Source of the DNA: Streptomyces sp. HUAS ZL42
Lineage (GTDB): Bacteria; Actinomycetota; Actinomycetes; Streptomycetales; Streptomycetaceae
Reading direction: 5' to 3'
DNA length: 64,000 bases
Assembly: GCF_040782645.1 (NCBI RefSeq)
Contig: NZ_CP160403.1
Span: forward strand, 8,095,001 to 8,159,000
The translations under genes were made by a program, and so were the position numbers. Below, one piece after another: positions 49,132 through 56,300 of the stretch (within the stretch, counting starts at the first letter, position 1; the number at the start of each line of letters is the position of its first letter). The notes under the pieces are model-generated. The model ran no database searches. It had not been told where the DNA came from and saw only the letters and a list, made by a program, of their open reading frames with translations.

Positions 49132-49797
49132 ATGACGACCTTCGCCCTCGTCGGCGCCGGCCCCGGCCTCGGGCTCGCCACCGCCCGCCGCTTCGGAGCC
49201 GCCGGACACACCGTCGCCCTCATCTCCCGCAGCGCCGAGAAGCTGAACGCACTGACCGCCGAACTGGCCCGCGACGGCATCCAGGCGCGGGGCTTCACCG
49301 CTGACGTCCTCACCACCGAGTCACTGGATGCGGCCCTGTACGCGGCGGCAGCCGCTCTGGGGCCCATCGAGATCCTGCAGTACAGCCCCGTGCCCCGCGC
49401 CGATTTCATGAAGCCCGTCCTCGATGCGACTGCCGACGACCTCGACGCGCCCCTCGCCTTCTCCGTCAAGGGCCCGGTCACCGCGGTGAACGCCGTCCTG
49501 CCCGGCATGCGCCAACTCGGCCGCGGCACCCTGCTGTTCGTGAACGGCGGCAGCGCCGTACGCCCCCACCCGGACCGGGCTGGCACCTCGATCGCCTTCG
49601 CCGCCGAGAGTGCCTACGCCGGCATGCTGTACGACGCCCTCGCCCCGGAGAACATCCACGCCGCCCAGTTGATCATCCCGGGAGCCATCCGGCCCGACGC
49701 CGAGCACAGCAGCCCTGAGGTGCTGGCCCGCCGCCTGTACGACATCCACCTCAAGCGCGACGGCTTCCGCCACTACGCCGAGCCGCTGCCCGACTGA
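49132..49797 (+). CDS. Atypical short-chain dehydrogenase/reductase-like protein
   Basis: A 221-residue Rossmann-fold protein with the NAD(P) motif VGAGPGLGLATARRFGAAGH at the N-terminus. The catalytic Tyr-x-x-x-Lys is not found: the corresponding segment reads TSIAFAAESAYAGM, so Tyr is replaced by Phe and Lys by Ser if aligned there. It may bind the nucleotide without classical SDR catalysis, or use other residues. First gene of a three-gene plus-strand group, divergent from XRE regulator 3. Confidence 0.82.
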   Translation: MTTFALVGAGPGLGLATARRFGAAGHTVALISRSAEKLNALTAELARDGIQARGFTADVLTTESLDAALYAAAAALGPIEILQYSPVPRADFMKPVLDATADDLDAPLAFSVKGPVTAVNAVLPGMRQLGRGTLLFVNGGSAVRPHPDRAGTSIAFAAESAYAGMLYDALAPENIHAAQLIIPGAIRPDAEHSSPEVLARRLYDIHLKRDGFRHYAEPLPD

Positions 49798-49814
49798 CGC
49801 CCCCGGAGGGTGCC

Positions 49815-50348
49815 GTGAGCCCGACCACCCGTTCCAGCCTTGCCCGCGCCGCCCCGACCGTCTTACTGCTTGCAGTGACCGCCTGTACCGACGAGGCGCC
49901 CCCGTCCCCGTCTTCCCTGTCCTCGCCCTCCGCCTCCGCGTCACAGCGAACGCCGACGGCCACGGCACCAGCCTCACCGTCCGATGACAAGGGCACCGCC
50001 ATGAACATCCGCCTCACCATCGAGGGCCACCGGGTCGACGCCACCCTGAACGACAGCGCCACGGCCCGCGACTTCGCCGCCCTGCTCCCGCTCACGCTGA
50101 ACCTGAGCGACTTCCACGAGACGGAGAAGATCGCCGACCTGCCCCGCCGACTGTCCACCTTCGGCGCCCCGGACGCCGCCGAAGCCAAGCCCGGCGACCT
50201 GGCGTACTACGCCCCCTGGGGCAACCTGGCCCTCTTCTACCGGGGCAGCGGCTCCAGCGACGCCGGCCTGATCATCCTCGGCAGCGTGCACGGCGACACC
50301 GAACGCCTCGCCACCGCCACCAAGGTCACCATCGAAACCGCCTCCTGA
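49815..50348 (+). CDS. Cyclophilin-like fold lipoprotein
   Basis: A 177-residue protein. The N-terminus (AAPTVLLLAVTACTDEA) is a lipoprotein signal with lipidated Cys ~24, followed by a Ser/Pro/Thr-rich linker. The C-terminal ~110 residues (MNIRLTIEGHRVDATLNDSA, RDFAALLPLTLNLSDF, GDLAYYAPWGNLALFYRG) are the bacterial cyclophilin-like domain; no isomerase activity can be assumed. An internal ATG (50001) could give a cytoplasmic form, as in many homologues without signal. GTG start with GGAGGG before it, 17 nt after the SDR gene. Confidence 0.82.
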   Translation: MSPTTRSSLARAAPTVLLLAVTACTDEAPPSPSSLSSPSASASQRTPTATAPASPSDDKGTAMNIRLTIEGHRVDATLNDSATARDFAALLPLTLNLSDFHETEKIADLPRRLSTFGAPDAAEAKPGDLAYYAPWGNLALFYRGSGSSDAGLIILGSVHGDTERLATATKVTIETAS

Positions 50349-50378
50349 CCCGGCCCACTCTCAACGGGAGAAAGACAC

Positions 50379-51146
50379 GTGAACCCCACCTACGATTTCA
50401 CCGGCCAGGTCGCCCTCGTCACCGGCGCCGGCTCGGGCATGGGCCTGGCGACCGCCCGCGCCTTCGCCGAGGCCGGGGCCGCCGTCGCCCTCACCGACAT
50501 CGACGAAGCCGCCCTGAACGCAGCCGTCAAGGAACTCACCGACTCCGGCCACCGAGTACTCGCCCTCACCTGCGACGTCAGCGACGAGGACCAGGTGGCG
50601 GCTGCGGTCGACCGCACCGTCGAGACCTTCGGCCGTCTCGACATGGCCTACAACAACGCCGGCATCCAGATCCCGCCCAGCGACGCCGCCGACGAACCCG
50701 CCGAGCGGTTCGACCGCGTCAACGCCATCAACCTCCGCGGCGTGTGGGCCTGTATGAAACACGAGCTGCGGCACATGCGCGCCCAGGGCAACGGCGCCAT
50801 CGTCAACTGCTCCTCCCTCGGCGGCCTGGTCGGCCTCCCCGGCCGTGCCTCCTACCACGCCTCCAAGCACGGCGTGATCGGCCTGACCACCAGCGCGGCC
50901 CTGGAGTACGCCCCGCGCGGCATCCGTATCAACGCCGTCTGCCCTGGCACCATCGACACCCCGATGGTCAGCGACATGATCGCCAAGGGGGAGCTGGACC
51001 GCGCCGAGGCCGAGGCCAACCAGCCCATCAACCGCCTCGGTACGGCCGAGGAGATCGCCCAGGCGGTCCTGTGGCTGTGCAGCCCGGGAGCCGGTTTCGT
51101 CGTAGGCGTCGCCCTCCCCGTCGACGGCGGCTACGTCGCCCGATAA
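50379..51146 (+). CDS. Short-chain dehydrogenase/reductase
   Basis: A classical SDR of 255 residues. NAD(P) motif VALVTGAGSGMGLATARAFA, NNAGIQ, catalytic Ser in VNCSSLGGLVG, and Tyr/Lys in ASYHASKHGVIGL. The C-terminal block is IRINAVCPGTIDTPM. Aspartate at the end of the second strand (LTDIDEAAL) suggests NAD preference. Substrate unknown. GTG start with GGGAG before it, 30 nt after the cyclophilin-like gene; terminator follows. Confidence 0.92.
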   Translation: MNPTYDFTGQVALVTGAGSGMGLATARAFAEAGAAVALTDIDEAALNAAVKELTDSGHRVLALTCDVSDEDQVAAAVDRTVETFGRLDMAYNNAGIQIPPSDAADEPAERFDRVNAINLRGVWACMKHELRHMRAQGNGAIVNCSSLGGLVGLPGRASYHASKHGVIGLTTSAALEYAPRGIRINAVCPGTIDTPMVSDMIAKGELDRAEAEANQPINRLGTAEEIAQAVLWLCSPGAGFVVGVALPVDGGYVAR

Positions 51147-51152
51147 CCGCGT

Positions 51153-51189
51153 GGGAGCCGCCGTCAGGCAACCGACGGCGGCTCTCCCA
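51153..51189. terminator. Bidirectional terminator between SDR and carboxylesterase
   Basis: GGGAGCCGCCGTC and GACGGCGGCTCTCCC form a nearly perfect stem around an 8-nt loop, between convergent genes. Confidence 0.75.
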
Positions 51190-51204
51190 GGGCAGCATCA
51201 GACA

Positions 51205-52776
51205 TCAGCAGACGGCGAAGGGATCGACCCCGTCCCACGCCTCGCGCCGCGCGTCGGCGAGCCGGTCACGCACCAGACGCGGCTCCACGTCGAACGACAG
51301 GCACGCCCGCTTGCGGGGGTCGAAGGCCGGCCAGTGCGGCAGTGCCCGGGTCGCAGGCGTCCCGTGGTGGGCGAACGCCGCGAAGGAGTCGATCATCTTT
51401 GAGGACAGGGCCTTGGCGGTCGGGAGGTCGGCCGGTGCGGCGCCGGTGAAATCGCCCTGGCCCCAGTTGCCGAAGGTGTATTGCACGTCGCTGCCGTGCG
51501 TGGGCCCGAAGGGACCGGCCTGCGCGTAGTCGAAGGTGTACTGCCACACCTTGGCGCCGGCCCGGTGCGCGAACTCGGCCAGCCAGACCGAGGGCATCAC
51601 GACGAACCAGCCGCTGAGAATGTCGTTGAGGGTGACGTGCCCGGGCAGGGCGGTGTCGTCGTAGACCTTCTGGAGACGGTCCCAGTGCTCGCCGGTCGCC
51701 TGGCGGGCCAGGGTCTCGAAACGGGCGGAGAAGACGGGCGAGCCCATGAACGGCTCGGCCTCCATGTTGCAGGTTCCGATCAGCAGGTTGACGTCGCCGC
51801 TCACGGCTCCCAGCGGGTGCTGCGGCAGCACCTGCCCGTCGATGACGTGGCCGTACGGCTCCAGCAGTTGCGGGTCGTTCGCGGCCTGCACCGAGGCGTC
51901 GAGCAGTTTCGCGGTCGACACCTTCGTCAGGCGCGAGGTGTCCGTGATCCCGAGGGAGCGCATGACCGCCTCCCGCGTCGCCGAGGCGAACTCGGCAGTG
52001 TGGACGGGGCGCGGGCCGCCGCTCTGGATGATGGCGCGGTGGAACAGACCTCGCGCCTTCGGCGTGCCGAGCAGCGCTCCGATGGACATGGCGCCGGCCG
52101 ATTCACCCATGACCGTGACGGCGCACGGGTCACCGCCGAAGGCGGCGATGTTGTCGCGGACCCAGCGCAGCGCGGCCATCTGGTCCAGCAGTCGCAGGTT
52201 CCCGGAACCGTAGCGGTCCGGCTGGTAAAGGCTGCCGAAGGCGCCCAGACGGTAGTTGAACGTGACCACGACGCAGTCGCGCTGCGCGTAGTTCCCTCCG
52301 TCGAAGGTCGGGTCGTTGCCCGTCCCGGCGAGGAATCCGCCGCCGTGGATCCACACGATCACCGGCCGTCTTCCTCTGGTCGACGGCGACCAGACGTTCA
52401 GGTACAGACAGTCCTCGCTCTGATTCGGGGTCTCCGGCAGGCCGGGCAGCAGCGGCACCTGCGGTGCGGCATGGCCGTACGCAGACGCATCCCGCACCCC
52501 CGTCCACGACGCCACCGGCTGCGGCGGAGCGTAGCGTCGCGATCCCGTCGGCGGAGCGGCGTAGGGCATGCCCTTCCAGACCAGCACGCCGTCGCTGCGC
52601 TCGACGCCGCGCACCTTGCCCGAGCGCGTGCCGACGACGACCGGCCTGGAGCCCTGGCCATCCCGGGTGCTCGCCAGGGCGCTGGAGGGCGTCAGAGCAC
52701 CTGCCCCCAGCACCGTCCCGGCGACGCTCGCACCGGTGATTCCCAGAAACCCTCTACGCCCCAGATCCTGACTCAA
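51205..52776 (-). CDS. Secreted type-B carboxylesterase
   Basis: A 523-residue alpha/beta hydrolase of the carboxylesterase type B family. The start chosen is TTG 52776, with AAGGGG about 5 nt before, giving a clean Tat signal LSQDLGRRGFLGITGASVAG; an ATG at 52872 would add an odd extension. Oxyanion-hole block IVWIHGGGFLAGTG, nucleophile Ser in VMGESAGAMS, and SEDCLYLNVWSP are visible. It hydrolyses extracellular esters. Regulon palindrome H lies 112 nt upstream of the TTG. Confidence 0.88.
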   Translation of the reverse strand: MSQDLGRRGFLGITGASVAGTVLGAGALTPSSALASTRDGQGSRPVVVGTRSGKVRGVERSDGVLVWKGMPYAAPPTGSRRYAPPQPVASWTGVRDASAYGHAAPQVPLLPGLPETPNQSEDCLYLNVWSPSTRGRRPVIVWIHGGGFLAGTGNDPTFDGGNYAQRDCVVVTFNYRLGAFGSLYQPDRYGSGNLRLLDQMAALRWVRDNIAAFGGDPCAVTVMGESAGAMSIGALLGTPKARGLFHRAIIQSGGPRPVHTAEFASATREAVMRSLGITDTSRLTKVSTAKLLDASVQAANDPQLLEPYGHVIDGQVLPQHPLGAVSGDVNLLIGTCNMEAEPFMGSPVFSARFETLARQATGEHWDRLQKVYDDTALPGHVTLNDILSGWFVVMPSVWLAEFAHRAGAKVWQYTFDYAQAGPFGPTHGSDVQYTFGNWGQGDFTGAAPADLPTAKALSSKMIDSFAAFAHHGTPATRALPHWPAFDPRKRACLSFDVEPRLVRDRLADARREAWDGVDPFAVC

Positions 52777-52888
52777 TGGGGACCCCTTACCTAGGTGAAA
52801 CCGTGAGATGAAAGCCGAGGTCAGCAGCACGACGAAGCGCGTCGACCGCCGCACGATCTTCGAGGCTTGCATGTGCCCCGCCGGAATG

Positions 52889-52910
52889 GGAGGGAAGGAT
52901 TCCTCCCCCT
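52889..52910 (-). promoter_or_regulatory. Regulon palindrome, site H (carboxylesterase promoter)
   Basis: On the minus strand AGGGGGAGGAA then TCCTTCCCTCC; the right half equals site D and about 14 of 22 positions match site A. Confidence 0.55.
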
Positions 52911-53087
52911 TTCGCCGGAAACGGATCGTGATCGTTTGGGCTCCGCAGGTGGGAAAGCACCAGAGGGGTGCAGGACCGGCCGTCGAGGGAGCACCCACCC
53001 CGGTTCCGTGGTGTCGTCGACGGAGGCGACAGCCGCGACTGCGGTGTCAGATCATCGTGCATCGGGAGGGTTTCGCCCGACCACCAA

Positions 53088-53135
53088 GTCCTCCTGCCGC
53101 TCGGTACGCATTGAGTGCCCGAGCGGCAGGAGGAC
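53088..53135. repeat. Long perfect inverted repeat at a gene break-point
   Basis: GTCCTCCTGCCGCTCGG (53088-53104) and CCGAGCGGCAGGAGGAC (53119-53135), 17-nt arms with a 14-nt spacer. It ends 17 nt before the point where homology of the truncated GH93-like copy breaks off. It could be a terminator or the scar of an element; no transposase is nearby. Confidence 0.7.
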
Positions 53136-53151
53136 CTTGGCGAAACTGGCG

Positions 53152-53538
53152 CTGGGGCTCCCAGCGCATGCCCCAGCCGTTCTGCGTGTCGGCGACGTCC
53201 GAGATCTTGGTCCACGAGTTGCCGTTGTCGGTGCTGCGGTAGATCGGGAAAACCGGTGTGCCAGAGGTGTACTCCTCGAACGTCGCCAGCAGGGTGCCGT
53301 TGGACGAACCGCTGTGTTCCAGACGCAGCCCGCACGGATACAGCGAACCGGAGGCGGGTGCGTTAGACGGAGGGGTGTACATCGTTTGCGACTGACGGGC
53401 CAGGGCATTGGCCCGGCCGGCGGCCGGCAAAACCAGCGTCGCCACGGCGGCGAGCAGGGTGAAGGCCAACGCCAAGATGGAGAGGGGACGAGAACGCGGG
53501 GCGACGCCGGGTCTGGCGCCCGTCTGCGCGGGGGACAT
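53152..53538 (-). pseudogene. Truncated second copy of the GH93-like secreted hydrolase
   Basis: From ATG 53538 the frame repeats the protein at 4807: signal peptide LLAAVATLVLPAAGRA, then QTMYTPPSNAP, YTSGTPVFPIYRSTDNGNSW and NGWGMRWEPQ. Homology stops abruptly after WEPQ at 53152, and the frame runs into unrelated sequence (RQFRQGPPAARALNAYRAAG). Only one of the two Asp-boxes and none of the lectin repeats remain. Upstream leader DNA is also duplicated to about 53665. Confidence 0.85.
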
Positions 53539-53779
53539 GTGCGGCTCCCAGGGGAAGGGAAGGGGGTGTGTTTCGGTGCCCGCCGTCTCCTGGTCGGTCC
53601 AGGCGAGAACGGCGGAATCTATGGGCGGCATCAGCGTGCGCGGCCGTGCCGATGACGTCGCGGTGCCGTTGAATTCCGCCGGGTGCCACCGTGAAACCAG
53701 GTGTCACGGTGAGTCGCCCGTCGGGCGTGGGTGTGTGGTGTTTGGGCACGCGGCCTGCGCCCAACTACTGCCTAGGAAG

Positions 53780-54562
53780 GTTCAGTTGGTGGTGCGAAGC
53801 GCCGTACGGTCCTGGTGGGACGGCGGCGGTGCGGTCGACTACACCCCGCTGTAGCAGGAGAGAGTCGCCGTCGACTTCGTACGCCCGGACGACTCCGCGC
53901 TCGATCGCTACAACCTCGTCCTCGTGCCCTCGCTGTACCTGGTGACGGACGCGGCGGCGGCGAACCTCGCCCGGTTCGCCGAGCGCGGCGGCACGCTGGC
54001 CGTCGGCTTCCACAGCGGCATGGTCGACGAAAACGCCCATGTCCAGTTCGGCGGCTACCCTGGCGCGTTCCGTGATGTGCTCGGCGTGGTCACCGACGAA
54101 CTCTTCCCCCTGCTGCCGGGCGAGACGACCGGGCTGACCGGCGACGTACCCCCTGGTGCCACGGCCGACCTGTGGTCCGAGCGAGTCCGTCTCGCGGGCG
54201 CGGAGGCCATTGCCTCGTACGCCGACGGACCGCTGTCCGGTCACCCGGCCGTCACCCGCCACCAGCACGGCGGCGGGACCCCTGGGTACCTCACCACGCA
54301 TCCCGACCCGGACAGGCTCGCTGGACTGCTCCACCGCATTCGCCAGAACGCCGCCGTCACACCGGAGCACCAGGCCGCCCTCGCCGACATCGAGGTCGTC
54401 CGCCGTCGTGGCCCGGAGGCCGCTTACCTGTTCCTCGTCGACCATGCCGGCAAGGGGGCCGAAGTACCCGCCCAGGGCGTCGAACTCCTCACCGGCACAC
54501 CGGTCACGGATACCGTCACCGTGCCACCGGGAGGCGTCGCCGTCGTCCGCGAATCACACTGA
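53780..54562 (+). pseudogene. GH42 beta-galactosidase, C-terminal remnant with in-frame stop
   Basis: The frame reads VDFVRPDDSALDRYNLVLVP, SLYLVTDAAAANLARFAERG, GFHSGMVDENAHVQFGGYPG, and ends with the beta-domain GVELLTGTPVTDTVTVPPGG. These are the trimerisation and C-terminal domains of GH42. A TAG lies in frame at 53851-53853 (YTPL stop QERV), and the whole catalytic barrel is missing. It differs from the intact GH42 at 7.4 kb and is the second half of a decayed hydrolase locus. Confidence 0.8.
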
Positions 54563-55133
54563 CCTAATCGGCTTGACGCCCAGACACAATGAAACAGAGT
54601 TGCGGGGGCGTGGATCCCCTCGACGCCGCACGCGCCAGAGCCGCGAATTCCCTGCCGAACTCGCGGACTCGAACGGCGCGATGCGGCGGCCGCAGCCGAT
54701 GAGCCTCAGTCGTTCTCCCGACGGCAGCGCCGCCAGCGGCGCGGGCCGGCCGAACGGTTTGCTATTGGCGAATCAAGGGACCTCGTGGTCGTTCCTGCTG
54801 GCCATCTGGGCACTACTCCTTCACCGTCCTCGATACAATGAATTATTCAGCATTCCTGACTCGTAATACTTAGCGAGTGAGGGGCCGGGAATACTGGCCG
54901 ATGGGGCATGAAGCGAACGAACGTCTGATTGCTCACTCAATGTGGTGACAGGCATCGGACTTTCATGCCGCAAGCACATCGCCGTGGGACGCTGGTGGCA
55001 GCTAATCTGGCGAGTAAGGTGCCATTCGGCGGCGCGCACACTTCGCTGAGGACGGAAGACCCCCGGGTGGGCGCGGGAGCGGACGGCGTATTCCCTCGCC
55101 TAACGACTACTATGTCGAAGATTTGAGGGGCGC
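54563..55133. other. Intergenic boundary of the TniB-TniQ island; no gene recognised
   Basis: 571 nt between the GH42 remnant and TniB. Base composition drops from G/C-rich to mixed near 54820. No transposase fragment, tRNA or clear terminal inverted repeat was found. The segment just before TniB ends with GAGGGGCGC, the TniB ribosome site. Confidence 0.5.
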
Positions 55134-56300
55134 ATGAGTTCTGCCCGGGAGCTGGATTCAGTCCGTGACGAACATCCTAAACTGGACAACCTGACGCTCT
55201 CCCGCAAGGAGGGTTTCCGTATTCTCGCCGAAGGGCCCGCGCGTCCTAAGCCCGATCTGCTGACCGTCAAGCAGCTGGCTGCGTTGGGAGGCGCAGCACG
55301 GTTGGCTTACGAGAAACGGCGCAGCTTGTGGCACGCCAACCTCGGTCCGATCAGGACACCCCAGCTTGAAGCTCTACACGAAGTCCTGTGGGACATCGTG
55401 GACAGCAACGTTCAGGACGGTGGCAAAACGAGGGGCGCAGTCGCCGTTGATGCGCTACCGGGACTCGGCAAGACCACCGCAGTGTTGAACTTCGCTCTCG
55501 CATACCACCGCCGAGAGATTCAGCGGGCGGGCGCTTTCACAGACTTGGGCCACGAGCGGTGGCCTGTCTGCCGCATCGGACTGACGAGCAACGTCGGTAT
55601 GAAGGACTTCAACAGAGCCATGCTGGAGTTCTACGCCCACCCCGGACGTGCCAGTGGCACGTCTGCTCTCTTCGCCCAGCGGGCCTTGGACTGCGTCCTG
55701 GCGTGTGAAACCAAGATTCTAATCATCGACGACCTTCACTTCCTTAAAGCGATGAACGGGAATGACCAAGAGATAAGCGATCACATCAATGGCATTGTGA
55801 ACCAGTTCCCAGTCACAGTGATCTTCATCGGTGTCGAGTTGAAGAAGCGCGGTATCTACTCTCGCAACGACGAGAGTGGTGACATCGCTCTGGCGCATAC
55901 CGGAAGCAAGTTGACTCCGCTGACCATGGCCCCGTTCGACATCGACAACAACGAACACCGCCGACAGTGGCGGCACCTATTGTTGGCTCTGGAAAAGCAG
56001 ATCGTGCTGAGCCAGATGTTTCCCGGCATGCTCACCGATGAACTCTCCGACTACCTATACCTCCGTAGCGCCGGATGCATCGGATCGCTCATGACGCTGA
56101 TCAACCGAGGATGCCAACGGGCTGCACGCACTGGTGCCGAGCTGCTCAACAAAAACCTTCTTGAGGAAGTGAAGATTGACGCTGCATCGGAGCAATCCAG
56201 GAAGGTTTTGCAAGCCAAGTTCAAGCATCGCGAGGTGAGCAGCAGTACCTCAAGGGACAGGCCTGGCAAGGCGAGTACAGGCAAGAACTCTGTCCCATGA
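55134..56300 (+). CDS. TniB-like AAA+ ATPase
   Basis: A 388-residue ATPase of the TniB/TnsC type, which in Tn5053- and Tn7-like elements forms filaments that select and license target DNA for the transposase. Walker A is ALPGLGKTTAVLNFA (~109-120), Walker B KILIIDDLHFL (~194-204), and FIGVELKKRGIYS follows as a sensor segment. The N-terminal ~85 residues and the basic Ser/Lys-rich tail are less conserved. GAGGGG precedes the ATG. It overlaps the TniQ start by four bases. Codon usage is visibly less G/C-biased than in flanking genes, so it was probably acquired. The usual upstream tniA transposase is missing. Confidence 0.85.
   Translation: MSSARELDSVRDEHPKLDNLTLSRKEGFRILAEGPARPKPDLLTVKQLAALGGAARLAYEKRRSLWHANLGPIRTPQLEALHEVLWDIVDSNVQDGGKTRGAVAVDALPGLGKTTAVLNFALAYHRREIQRAGAFTDLGHERWPVCRIGLTSNVGMKDFNRAMLEFYAHPGRASGTSALFAQRALDCVLACETKILIIDDLHFLKAMNGNDQEISDHINGIVNQFPVTVIFIGVELKKRGIYSRNDESGDIALAHTGSKLTPLTMAPFDIDNNEHRRQWRHLLLALEKQIVLSQMFPGMLTDELSDYLYLRSAGCIGSLMTLINRGCQRAARTGAELLNKNLLEEVKIDAASEQSRKVLQAKFKHREVSSSTSRDRPGKASTGKNSVP

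Noticed and set aside
54563..55133. A remnant of the TniA transposase upstream of TniB
   Set aside because: No DDE motif or integrase-core similarity could be read in any frame of this gap.
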